Below the pieces are notes generated by a model. The model saw nothing but the letters and a program-made list of their open reading frames with translations. It made no database searches and had not been told where the DNA came from. From NCBI GenBank assembly GCA_031260865.1, contig JAISKQ010000023.1, forward strand, positions 1-7,180: a DNA stretch of 7,180 nucleotides, read 5' to 3'. Source of the DNA: Prevotella sp. Lineage in GTDB: Bacteria; Bacteroidota; Bacteroidia; Bacteroidales; Dysgonomonadaceae. Shown piece after piece: positions 1 through 7,028 of this stretch (position 1 is the first letter of the stretch; every line of letters begins with the position of its first letter). Made by a program: the position numbers and the translations under genes.

Positions 1-27
1 GGAAGTAATGAGTTATAAGTAATGAGT
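1..27 (-). repeat. Inverted partner of the heptanucleotide array
   Basis: Read on the minus strand from 27 down to 1, this stretch gives ACTCATT, ACTTATA, ACTCATT and then ACTTCC, the same 7-bp phase and ACT opening as the array at 131-190. It matches 131-154 in reverse complement at 20 of 24 positions (4-27). It may be cut by the window edge. Confidence 0.65.
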
Positions 28-36
28 ACTCAAATT

Positions 37-94
37 AATGAAGAATTAAAAATTATCCTCGCTCTGCGCTATTCCTCATTCTTAATTCTTAATT
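37..94. repeat. Inner AT-rich inverted repeat with GC-richer loop
   Basis: Arms 37-54 and 77-94 pair at 15 of 18 positions. The loop at 55-76 contains a small CGC/GCG mini-stem (60-62 with 66-68). The right arm itself repeats ATTCTTA in 7-bp steps at 78 and 85, so it shares the periodicity of the outer arrays. As RNA this could fold into a long hairpin. There is no T-run that would make it a standard terminator of an upstream gene. Confidence 0.65.
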
Positions 95-130
95 AATTTT
101 CTTGTAAACTTGTAAACTAAAATTCTTGTA

Positions 131-190
131 ACTCGTAACTTGTAACTTATTACTTATTACTTTAAACTTTAAACTTAAAACTCACAACTT
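131..190 (+). repeat. Heptanucleotide tandem array, consensus ACTYNNN
   Basis: Eight consecutive 7-bp units start at 131, 138, 145, 152, 159, 166, 173 and 180, each opening with ACT followed by T or C. A partial ninth (ACTT) is at 187-190. Some neighbouring units are identical: ACTTATT occurs at 145 and 152, and ACTTTAA at 159 and 166. The variable last three bases drift along the array, which suggests stepwise slippage or duplication followed by divergence. The array ends 22 bp before the Nudix start codon, so it lies in or just upstream of that gene's leader. Its arrangement recalls the heptanucleotide short tandem repeats known from filamentous cyanobacteria, but no relationship is implied. 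Confidence 0.8.
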
Positions 191-212
191 AAAAAAACGC
201 TAAAAAAAAACG

Positions 213-734
213 ATGCACCCGTTAAACCAATTCAGCTATTGTCCGAAATGCGGTTCAGACTGTTTCGTTGAAAATAACTTCAAGTCGAAAAAGTGTGAAA
301 CCTGCGGATTTGTCTATTACTTCAATTCCAGCGCTTCCACCATCGCGCTTATTATCAACGATGACAAGGAACTGCTGGTGGCAACGCGGGCGCACGAGCC
401 GGCAAAAGACACGCTCGACTTGCCCGGCGGGTTCGTTGATTTGGACGAGACGGGCGAAGAAGCCGTCGCGAGGGAAGTAAAAGAAGAAACACACTTGGAT
501 GTGTCGGCTGTGGAATATCTGTTCTCTATACCAAACCGCTATGTCTATTCGGGTTTTGAAGTACATACGCTCGATTTGGTTTATTGGTGTAAAGTTGGCG
601 ATACAAGTGATTTGCAGGCGGAAGACGATGTGGCGAACCTGCAATTCATAAAAATAAATGAACTGAACCCCGACCTGTTCGGACTACACTCTGTAAAAGA
701 AGTTATAAAAGAAGTAAAGAAAATGAAACTATAA
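213..734 (+). CDS. Nudix hydrolase with N-terminal zinc ribbon
   Basis: A cytoplasmic Nudix-superfamily enzyme that should hydrolyse a nucleoside diphosphate linked to another moiety, using divalent metal bound by the Nudix helix. Residues 10-31 form a four-cysteine zinc ribbon (C10-x2-C13 and C28-x2-C31), as in NudC-type and related bacterial Nudix proteins. The Nudix box starts at G73 (in LPGGFVD), with E79, R87-E88 and E91-E92 all present. The box's near-terminal glycine is replaced by H94. The NudC motif SQPWPFPxS that marks NADH pyrophosphatases is not present after the box, so NADH specificity is not supported and the substrate is unknown. At 173 residues it is shorter than NudC. The start is chosen because the zinc ribbon begins at residue 10; the leader is A-rich (191-210) with no Shine-Dalgarno sequence. 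It lies 34 bp before the TPR gene with no terminator between them, so co-transcription is likely. Confidence 0.93.
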   Translation: MHPLNQFSYCPKCGSDCFVENNFKSKKCETCGFVYYFNSSASTIALIINDDKELLVATRAHEPAKDTLDLPGGFVDLDETGEEAVAREVKEETHLDVSAVEYLFSIPNRYVYSGFEVHTLDLVYWCKVGDTSDLQAEDDVANLQFIKINELNPDLFGLHSVKEVIKEVKKMKL

Positions 735-768
735 TATTTCAAAACACGCTGAAAAAATTTATTTATAT

Positions 769-3765
769 ATGAAAAAACTATTCTTAGTTCTTACGCTTGC
801 ATCAGGTTTGCAATTAGCATTCGCGCAAAAATCCGTTTATACGGAACTGCCGGGCAGGCTTTTTTCGCAAGGAAAGGAGATGTTTCTGGATAATAATTAT
901 GTGGGTTGTATAAACGTCCTGCAGGAATTTAAAGTCCAAACTAAAGACCAAAAACTCGTGGAAGAAGCGGATTATATGATTATCAGCTCTTTATTTTATC
1001 AAGGAAAAGTCGGAGACGGCGTTATCCTGAAAAACTTTTTGGATGACTATCCCGAAACTTATCACCGCGACCAGATACGCTTCTTTATAGGCTCCACACA
1101 CTTCAACGACAAGGACTGGCGCAAGGCGCTTTACTGGTTTTCGCAGGTGGACGTCGATTATTTGTCGGTGAGTGAACAAGAAGATTTCAGTTACAGAAAA
1201 GCATATTGCGAGCTTCAGAACGGCGATAGAGCGGAAGCGAAGAACCTTTTCGGACTGCTGAGCCGCAATAGTGAAAAATACGCGGAACCCGCGTCGTACT
1301 ATCTGGCTTATATCAACTTTCAGGATGGAGAATACGAACAGGCATTACCGATATTCAGACGCCTGAAAAACAAGCCCGAATATAAAGAAAGCGCTTCCTT
1401 CTTCCTCGTGCAAGGCGCGTACAAGCAAGGCGACCTGAACAACACCATCATCGATGGACAGGACTTTATATCCTCTTATCCCAACAGCCTAAACTCAGGC
1501 GAAGTTTACCGCTTGCTGGGCAGCAGCTACTACCGTTTGGGAAATGTGCAGAAAGCGATAAGCAACTATGAACGATACGCGGAAAGCGCCCAATCTCCGT
1601 TCCGTGAAGACATGTACCAACTGGCGGAGGCTTACTATCAGACAGGGGCGTATCATAAATCCGTGAACGCGTTGAAAAACGTGGCGTCACCGGACGATAA
1701 ACTGGGACAAGCAGGGCAAATGCTTTTGGGACAGTCGTACCTGAAACTGAACGATACGCAAAACGCCATGATGGCGTTCGATGCCGCGGCGCGTTCCGGA
1801 TTCGACCGCTCTATCAGCGAAGAAGCCTTGTACAACTATGTGATGATGCGCAACAGGGAGGGAGGTTCCATCTTTGGCGAAGCCATTACGGCATCGCAAC
1901 GTTTCCTATCCGAATATCCCAATTCCAAATACACGAGTGACGTAAGCGGGGCTTTGGCTTCTACCCTGTTGGCGTCCAAGAACTACAGCACGGCTCTCGC
2001 CGCCATCAACAGCATCAAATCTCCGGATAAACAGATTCTGGAAGCGAAGCAAGTGATATTGTTCCAGTTGGGCGTGCAAAACTCCATCGACAAAAAGTAC
2101 GACCTCGCGGCGAATGATTTCAACGCCGCCATCAATATGGGCAATTACAATACCGCCGTGCGCAACGAAGCGTATTTTTGGCGGGGCGATATCGCTTATC
2201 ACAACGCCGATTACAGCACAGCGGCAAAGGATTATTCCACCTACGTGTCGCAAGCGGCGTCTTCGCAGAAGAATTACGCGCTGGCGTTGTATAATCTGGC
2301 GTACGCCGACTTTCAGATGAAGGACTATACGAACGCGTTGACCGACTTTAAGAAATACGTTTCCGCGGAAAAGAACCGCCAATCGCCCAATTACCCGGAT
2401 GCTTTGAACCGCGTCGGAGATATTTATCTATACAACCGTAATTTCGCCGAAGCCGAAAAATACTATTCACTGGCGGTGTCGGCGAATCCGGCAAACGCCG
2501 ATTATTCGGAATTTCAAAAAGCCTTTGTGCTTGGCTTACAACGCAACTATAGCGGAAAAGTGACCGCGTTGAATAATATGATGGCTAAATATCCCGACTC
2601 GGACTATTACAACGACGCCCTTTTCGAAAAGAGCCGCGCGTTGGTAATGCAAGATAAGGAACAAGAGGCTATCGCCACGTTGGAGACACTGTTGAACAAA
2701 CGTCCGAAAGCCGCTATCGCTCAGAAGGCGTGGGTGCAATTGGGTCAATTATACTTCAATACAAACAATCCGAGCAAGTCGATAGAGGCATACAAGCGGG
2801 TCGCGACTAATTATCCTAAATCGGAAGAAGCCCGCACGGCGATACAAAGCCTCGAAGGCGTGTACAAGGATATGAACGACATCGGTTCGTACGCCGCTTT
2901 TGTAAACTCCTTGGGGCGAGGAACGATACTTTCTTCGAGCCGTCAGGATTCGTTGACATACCTTGCCGCCGAAAATGTGTATATGAAAGGCAGGAAAGAA
3001 GAATCTAAAACAGCTTTCAACAAATACCTGCAAGCCTATCCTCAGGGCGTGTTTGTAGGCGACGCTTATTTCTATTTAGGCAGCATGGCGTTCGACGCCA
3101 AAGATTTTAACACGGCTTTGAGTGATTTTAAGGAAGTACTCAATACAAACAATCCGAAATACACGAACGACGCTTTGGTAATGGTATCGGGCATCGAGTT
3201 CGATAAAAAGGACTATGAAGCCGCTTACGCCTCTTACGAGCAACTGAATATAGCGGCTTCGGACAGCGAAAACAAAGATATTGCCCGTTTGGGGATGTTG
3301 CGTTGCGCTTATCTGATGAAGAAAGATAACGATGTGGTAACCGCCGCTACTAAACTATTGCAAGGAACAAACGTTTCGCCGGGCGTAACCAATGAAGCTC
3401 TTTTCCACAGGGCGCTGTCTTACCTGAACCTGAAAAAGACGGATGAAGCCGCCGCCGATTTGCAGGTAGTGGCTAAAGACACCCGTAACGAATTCGGCGC
3501 GCAATCACAATACTTACTGGCGGATTTGTATTATAATTTGAGATCTTACGACAAGGCCGAAAAACAAGCGCTCGCCTTTATGAAAGAAGGCACGCCTTAC
3601 GAATACTGGATGGCGCGCGCCGTTATCGTGTTGTCCGACACGTATGCCGCCAAGAACGACACGTTTTCCGCCCGTCAATATCTCCAAGGTTTACAGGCTA
3701 ATTACAAAGGCGGTGAAGAAGATATAACATCAATGATCAATGAACGCTTGTCAGTTTTAAAATAA
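769..3765 (+). CDS. Exported tetratricopeptide-repeat solenoid protein, 998 aa
   Basis: A large periplasmic or outer-membrane-associated TPR protein. Residues 1-19 are a clear Sec signal peptide (MKK, hydrophobic core, cleavage expected at AFA|Q). There is no lipobox cysteine at the cleavage point, so it is probably soluble in the periplasm. Nearly all the rest is degenerate TPR and TPR-like helical hairpins; typical units lie around 106-127, 176-199, 246-270, 283-303, 469-493, 506-530, 547-571, 655-679, 767-790 and 914-936, recognisable by small and aromatic residues before a YxxAxxxF/Y-type helix and by proline at the turns (YPNS, YPDS, NYPKS, AYPQG). TPR solenoids bind proteins and have no catalytic motif. 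The C-terminal end (ARAVIVLSDTYAAKNDTFSARQYL) looks like that of other long Bacteroidota TPR proteins. The barrel gene starts 3 bp after its stop, which suggests a shared envelope task such as assembling or supporting that barrel; this is inference. No specific gene name can be justified. Confidence 0.92.
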   Translation: MKKLFLVLTLASGLQLAFAQKSVYTELPGRLFSQGKEMFLDNNYVGCINVLQEFKVQTKDQKLVEEADYMIISSLFYQGKVGDGVILKNFLDDYPETYHRDQIRFFIGSTHFNDKDWRKALYWFSQVDVDYLSVSEQEDFSYRKAYCELQNGDRAEAKNLFGLLSRNSEKYAEPASYYLAYINFQDGEYEQALPIFRRLKNKPEYKESASFFLVQGAYKQGDLNNTIIDGQDFISSYPNSLNSGEVYRLLGSSYYRLGNVQKAISNYERYAESAQSPFREDMYQLAEAYYQTGAYHKSVNALKNVASPDDKLGQAGQMLLGQSYLKLNDTQNAMMAFDAAARSGFDRSISEEALYNYVMMRNREGGSIFGEAITASQRFLSEYPNSKYTSDVSGALASTLLASKNYSTALAAINSIKSPDKQILEAKQVILFQLGVQNSIDKKYDLAANDFNAAINMGNYNTAVRNEAYFWRGDIAYHNADYSTAAKDYSTYVSQAASSQKNYALALYNLAYADFQMKDYTNALTDFKKYVSAEKNRQSPNYPDALNRVGDIYLYNRNFAEAEKYYSLAVSANPANADYSEFQKAFVLGLQRNYSGKVTALNNMMAKYPDSDYYNDALFEKSRALVMQDKEQEAIATLETLLNKRPKAAIAQKAWVQLGQLYFNTNNPSKSIEAYKRVATNYPKSEEARTAIQSLEGVYKDMNDIGSYAAFVNSLGRGTILSSSRQDSLTYLAAENVYMKGRKEESKTAFNKYLQAYPQGVFVGDAYFYLGSMAFDAKDFNTALSDFKEVLNTNNPKYTNDALVMVSGIEFDKKDYEAAYASYEQLNIAASDSENKDIARLGMLRCAYLMKKDNDVVTAATKLLQGTNVSPGVTNEALFHRALSYLNLKKTDEAAADLQVVAKDTRNEFGAQSQYLLADLYYNLRSYDKAEKQALAFMKEGTPYEYWMARAVIVLSDTYAAKNDTFSARQYLQGLQANYKGGEEDITSMINERLSVLK

Positions 3766-3768
3766 CTT

Positions 3769-5583
3769 ATGAATAAATCGGAAAAGAAAGATATGAGAAC
3801 AAGATATAAATCAATATATAAGTCAATTCTGGTCATGGGACTATGTGTTGTAAGCCTGACCGTCTCGGCGCAAAAAGATTCGACCATTATCCGTCAGGTA
3901 ATGCTGGAACGCGATTATACGCCCACTATACAGGAAGCTTCGAAAGTAAATATACCGCCTGACATTTATTCGCCTGTCATCAAAGCGAAAGAAATAAGAT
4001 TCATCAGTTCCACGCCTCAAATCGTGCTGAACAGTAATCAATTAGCGGCATCCGCGCCGGGCGACATAAAGACAAATGTGTCATTTGACACGAAACGCGG
4101 GTACGCGTATTTTGGCGCGGGTACGCACGGCAATTTGGAAGGGGGACTCGGATACCGCCTCGTAAACGAGGAACGCGACCGTCTGGATCTTTTCGGCTCA
4201 TATACCGGAACAAACAGCACCATTGACTATATCAACGGAAAGAATTACGCCGCAAGTGATGTGACAGCCAAATATTCAAACACGGGTGTCAATCTGAAGT
4301 ACCAACATCGGTTCGAACCGTCGATTCTATCTGTTGGGACGTCATTTTACAACACATCCTACAATTATTACGGCAATAGCTTTATTCCGGCGTCATCGTC
4401 CATTGCTTCCCCTTTCGATGTGGCATCCAAACAGGGTGTCAATGTCTTCAAAATAGGCTTGGGACTAAAATCCTCCGATGATAGCGACAGTGTGATAGAG
4501 TATGACGGGAGTGTCGATTATAATCATTTTTCCAATAAATACGGACTTACTTCTTTGGAAGACGGCGTGAAAGGAAGCGTGATAAACGCCGCCGTCAATC
4601 TGTTCACCGGATTAGGTTCAGACCGTACCGTCGGCATCAAAGGATCGATAACAACCCAGTCTTTCGGTCGTAAAATAACTTATCTGGAGAATGCTTATCA
4701 CGGATACACTAATATCACGGGCACGCCGTATGTCCGTTTCGATGGCGATAACTGGGACGCGGACTTGGGTATAAACCTGAGCGCCCTGTTTGATGTGAAA
4801 ACGGCTTTCGCCATGTCGCCTAACGTTAAGGCGAGCGTTAAGGTGACTGACGCGAACAGGCTTTACGCCGAAATAGGCGGAGGGGTAAACAATAATACCT
4901 TCCTTGATATTTTGCAGGAAAACAGGTATGTAGATCCTATTTCCCGCGTGGATTATTCCAAGACGTATTACGACGCCAAGATAGGATTTCTGTCGGGCGC
5001 GGTCAGCGGATTGGAATTTGACCTGTTCGCCGGATATAAACATGTAAGGAGAGATCACTTGTATGTGTGCGGCTCTCATACCGATGGATGGGGCAATGTA
5101 GGCAGCCCGGTGTACGCCAATATATCCACAGGTCATATAGGAGGATTGTTGAAAACAAACCTGTTGCCCTATACCGACTTGTCAGCCCGGATTATGGCTT
5201 ATTTTTACAATGTGAAATATCAGGATGCTTATGTGCCGGTGGTACTTTCCGAGTCGCTTCCCGCCGCGCAGGCATGGGGTCGTCCGAAATTCACCTTAGA
5301 GTTGAATGCTGATGTAAAACCATTCGACAACTTGCTCTTGTCGCTGAACTATTTAGTCGCGGGCGGACGCAAGGCGGTTGAAAAAGTTTATAATTCCGAC
5401 TCGTGGGAGATTGTGAATATGAAGAGTATAAACGAACTGAATTTCAAGGCGGAATACAAGTTTATCGACTGGTTGTCGGCAAATATACGCCTGAATAACA
5501 TCCTGTTCCAAAAGTACGAGCTGCAATATGGTTATCCGTTGCAAGGATTTAATATTTTGGGAGGGGTAAACTTTCGATTCTGA
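3769..5583 (+). CDS. Outer-membrane beta-barrel, TonB-dependent-receptor-like without plug
   Basis: A 604-residue outer-membrane protein. A signal peptide spans about residues 9-34, ending VSA|QKD. Residues 36-85 form a short periplasmic segment (VMLERDYTPTIQEASKVN, then a proline-rich stretch) that, from memory, resembles the start of Bacteroidota proteins annotated as TonB-dependent receptors. From about 100 on, alternating amphipathic strands rich in Y, G, N and D indicate a barrel. The end, YGYPLQGFNILGGVNFRF, has the YP-x-x-G turn and terminal phenylalanine typical of TonB-dependent receptor barrels and recognised by the BAM complex. No carboxypeptidase-like domain, TonB box or plug of about 130 residues is visible, so TonB-driven uptake is unsupported. 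Start: the first ATG (3769) is 3 bp after the TPR stop; a second ATG at 3793 follows a purine-rich GGAAAAGAAAG and would give a more ordinary signal peptide. The stop is followed in frame by two more (TGA TAA TGA). Confidence 0.88.
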   Translation: MNKSEKKDMRTRYKSIYKSILVMGLCVVSLTVSAQKDSTIIRQVMLERDYTPTIQEASKVNIPPDIYSPVIKAKEIRFISSTPQIVLNSNQLAASAPGDIKTNVSFDTKRGYAYFGAGTHGNLEGGLGYRLVNEERDRLDLFGSYTGTNSTIDYINGKNYAASDVTAKYSNTGVNLKYQHRFEPSILSVGTSFYNTSYNYYGNSFIPASSSIASPFDVASKQGVNVFKIGLGLKSSDDSDSVIEYDGSVDYNHFSNKYGLTSLEDGVKGSVINAAVNLFTGLGSDRTVGIKGSITTQSFGRKITYLENAYHGYTNITGTPYVRFDGDNWDADLGINLSALFDVKTAFAMSPNVKASVKVTDANRLYAEIGGGVNNNTFLDILQENRYVDPISRVDYSKTYYDAKIGFLSGAVSGLEFDLFAGYKHVRRDHLYVCGSHTDGWGNVGSPVYANISTGHIGGLLKTNLLPYTDLSARIMAYFYNVKYQDAYVPVVLSESLPAAQAWGRPKFTLELNADVKPFDNLLLSLNYLVAGGRKAVEKVYNSDSWEIVNMKSINELNFKAEYKFIDWLSANIRLNNILFQKYELQYGYPLQGFNILGGVNFRF

Positions 5584-5606
5584 TAATGAGTAAAATATAG
5601 GAAAAG

Positions 5607-5637
5607 AGCTTTCGGTAAATACCGGAAGCTTTTTTTT
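5607..5637 (+). terminator. Intrinsic terminator after the barrel gene
   Basis: Arms 5607-5616 and 5621-5630 form a 10-bp stem with a single G-U pair and an AAAT tetraloop. The last arm base starts a run of eight T (5630-5637). It lies 23 bp after the barrel stop codon and should end the Nudix-TPR-barrel transcript, separating it from the AT-rich unit downstream. Confidence 0.9.
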
Positions 5638-5768
5638 ATCGGTATCCCAATGTACCCGCATGGAAAAGCATTTTACCAACCGTATATTTTAACCTTTATT
5701 CTGAATTAAAGTATTAAAATAACTATTTTTTATATTATATTTACCATACAATAAATAGTAATATTAGA

Positions 5769-5776
5769 TATATTTG
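5769..5776 (+). promoter_or_regulatory. Candidate Bacteroidota -7 promoter element TATATTTG
   Basis: An exact match to the Bacteroidota sigma-ABfr -7 consensus TAnnTTTG, in the gap between a terminator and the lipoprotein gene. Transcription would start near 5782, giving a leader of about 100 nt. No clear TTG -33 element sits at the usual distance upstream, and in such AT-rich DNA one chance match is quite possible, hence the moderate confidence. Confidence 0.5.
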
Positions 5777-5833
5777 CACAATCCTATTACACAAATATGA
5801 TTTAGAATAAACTTTTGAGAATTGTCTTAATAC

Positions 5834-5851
5834 TATATAGCACTCTATATA
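5834..5851. repeat. Perfect 7-bp inverted repeat in the lipoprotein leader
   Basis: TATATAG (5834-5840) and CTATATA (5845-5851) are exact reverse complements around a 4-nt CACT loop. The repeat lies between the candidate promoter and the start codon at 5883, ending 31 bp before it. It could be an mRNA hairpin or a repressor site. The AT-rich arms make it a weak RNA stem, and there is no direct evidence for regulation. Confidence 0.5.
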
Positions 5852-5882
5852 ATATTTATTTCTAATTTAAATTTTTTAGACT

Positions 5883-6689
5883 ATGAAACGCTTTAATTTT
5901 TTGTTATCCCTTATTTTTATTGTATTTTTGTTTGGCATGTATTCTTGTTCTTCCGGAAATGACTTGATTGTAGATCCGGATACTAATGAAGAGTCACAAA
6001 GTACCCAAGAATTAAGATCCATGTATTTAAAGTTAAAGAACAAAGATGTGAAGTTCTTGGATGATTTGATTAACAGGTATGAACGAGAATTGAAATCATC
6101 AAAGAAGACAAAAAGCGGCGATCTTCCTGACATCACATCTTTACCAGGTAATGAATATATTGAAAAATACATTACCGGAATAGACTGGACGGAATTTGAT
6201 GAACAACAATCTACAAATTCCGATTCTGAGGAAATAGAATATGACTATCAGGTGGGAACCGTGGATTATGAGGAAATAATATCAGATACAGATTTATCCG
6301 ATGATGAAAAAGAAATGCTTATTATTTCATTTTTATATTTGGATGCTGTAATTGGAGACCTTGATAATGAAATAGAAATATCTAGTGAATTAAGCGAAAG
6401 TACTTGTTTAGATACTTATAAGAAAAATTTAACAAAAATACGAAATAAATATTTAGGCGTAGTACTCAATTCGTGGATGATTTATTTTACTGTACCCGAT
6501 AAAAGAGTGGCTCTACATACGGCTGCAGGAGTATTACGAGACGCTCTTTCTGGAAAACATTACAAAGAAATACAACAAGCCGATGACCAATATCAAGAAT
6601 GTATGCAACAAGACTCAATCCCGGTGGATGATATACCCGGTGGTACAATCGGAGGAATAGCAGAGTCGGTACCGGAACCAGAGGATTAA
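5883..6689 (+). CDS. Putative lipoprotein of unknown function, 268 aa
   Basis: Not recognised as a known family. Residues 1-21 are a lipoprotein signal (MKR, hydrophobic core, then GMYS|C) with C22 as the expected lipidated cysteine. The next residues, SSGND, carry only one acidic residue, so a surface-export signal of the Bacteroidota type is weak. Residues 43-75 are lysine-rich and helical; 101-142 are acidic and low-complexity (NSDSEEIEYDY); 139-240 look mainly helical, opening with LSDDEKEMLIISFLYLD. C175 and C240 are the only other cysteines; each has a tyrosine close by (Y179, Y237), and they could form a disulfide after export. The tail 243-268 is proline- and acid-rich. The gene is far richer in A+T than the upstream block (15 of 60 G+C in 5881-5940 against 33 of 60 in 2221-2280, hand counts). 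It is followed 28 bp later by a small membrane-protein gene with no terminator between. Confidence 0.85.
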   Translation: MKRFNFLLSLIFIVFLFGMYSCSSGNDLIVDPDTNEESQSTQELRSMYLKLKNKDVKFLDDLINRYERELKSSKKTKSGDLPDITSLPGNEYIEKYITGIDWTEFDEQQSTNSDSEEIEYDYQVGTVDYEEIISDTDLSDDEKEMLIISFLYLDAVIGDLDNEIEISSELSESTCLDTYKKNLTKIRNKYLGVVLNSWMIYFTVPDKRVALHTAAGVLRDALSGKHYKEIQQADDQYQECMQQDSIPVDDIPGGTIGGIAESVPEPED

Positions 6690-6717
6690 TCATTAACAAC
6701 TTAAATGCCATAAGCTT

Positions 6718-6969
6718 ATGTATGATGTATTAATGGATCAATTGGGATGGATTGTTATTTGTTTAATATTTTATCTTCCCATAACTATTTATCTCGTAAA
6801 CAGAATTTTGAAAAATAAATATTTTTCTTCTAAAAAGAAAAAAGTTTATTTAATCCTTACCTGTTTTATGCCTCTCATTATACTTTTATTATACTCTATC
6901 GAATCGAACAGAGCCCTGAAGAAAAGATATTCTCCTAAATCAAAAGATAATAATAGTATTGTGGCATAG
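6718..6969 (+). CDS. Small two-helix membrane protein, 83 aa
   Basis: Not recognised as a named family. Two hydrophobic segments, about residues 10-29 and 43-61, each contain one proline at a comparable place (P21, P52). They are joined by a short lysine-rich loop (K32, K34 and K39-K42) and followed by a basic polar tail of about 22 residues. The hairpin shape resembles the two-helix N-terminal region of cardiolipin-synthase-type proteins (PLDc_N), and also many small immunity or accessory membrane proteins; length alone cannot separate these. The first ATG (6718) is used; a second at 6733 would remove five residues and still keep both helices. The gene sits between the lipoprotein gene and a strong terminator, so the two probably form one transcript. 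Its codons are very AT-rich (10 of 60 G+C in 6781-6840, hand count), like the lipoprotein gene. Confidence 0.75.
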   Translation: MYDVLMDQLGWIVICLIFYLPITIYLVNRILKNKYFSSKKKKVYLILTCFMPLIILLLYSIESNRALKKRYSPKSKDNNSIVA

Positions 6970-6994
6970 CAACATTACTTGATATAAGAAAAGA

Positions 6995-7028
6995 GACTGT
7001 CTCGCAACTTTGGGACAGTCTTTTTTTT
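6995..7028 (+). terminator. Intrinsic terminator after the small membrane protein
   Basis: Arms 6995-7003 and 7012-7020 form a 9-bp stem with one G-U pair around an 8-nt loop, followed directly by eight T (7021-7028). It is 25 bp after the stop codon at 6967-6969 and closes the AT-rich two-gene unit. Confidence 0.92.

Larger units (their letters stand above)
1..190. repeat. Composite intergenic inverted-repeat element built from 7-bp units
   Basis: This stretch has no plausible gene and is almost wholly repeat structure. On the + strand, 131-190 is a 7-bp-phased array whose units begin with ACT. The minus strand of 1-27 has the same phasing and unit type, so the ends form an inverted repeat: 4-27 against 131-154 matches at 20 of 24 positions by hand alignment. 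Inside lies a second inverted repeat (37-54 against 77-94) around a more GC-rich loop at 55-76, and an 8-bp tandem duplication at 101-116. Intergenic palindromic AT-rich repeats are common in Bacteroidota; that this belongs to a dispersed family is inference. The left edge may continue outside the window. No transposase, target-site duplication or coding capacity is visible. Confidence 0.75.
5638..5882. other. AT-rich intergenic region with promoter and leader
   Basis: About 245 bp without a credible gene on either strand. It is strongly AT-rich after 5685. It holds a candidate promoter (5769-5776) and a short perfect hairpin (5834-5851), listed separately. No tRNA, small ORF with a convincing start or long repeat was recognised here. 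It may carry the upstream boundary of an inserted segment, but no direct repeat marking an insertion site was found. Confidence 0.6.

Noticed and set aside
94..101. TAATTTTC as a -7 promoter element for the Nudix operon
   Set aside because: One mismatch to TAnnTTTG in very AT-rich repeat DNA with no -33 element; too weak to list. The operon promoter may be hidden in the repeat or lie upstream of the window.
131..190. Possible CRISPR-like array
   Set aside because: Units are 7 bp with no spacers, and no cas genes are nearby.
255..644. Antisense open frame of 129 codons over the Nudix gene
   Set aside because: It overlaps the zinc ribbon and the Nudix box coding on the other strand; its composition is that of a shadow frame.
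1906..2382. Antisense open frame of 158 codons inside the TPR gene
   Set aside because: It lies wholly within a strongly supported gene, its translation is rich in R, V and I with no domain pattern, and it fits a frame left open by codon bias.
4618..5136. Antisense open frame of 172 codons inside the barrel gene
   Set aside because: Complete overlap with a convincing outer-membrane protein, no recognisable domain and no promoter or leader of its own.
5722..5759. Inverted repeat ACTATTT (5722-5728) / AAATAGT (5753-5759)
   Set aside because: Only 7 bp with a 24-bp gap in very AT-rich sequence, so likely chance.
6705..6713. Two-codon mini-frame ATG-CCA-TAA before the small membrane protein
   Set aside because: Too short to be meaningful, with no repeat or regulatory context to suggest a leader peptide.
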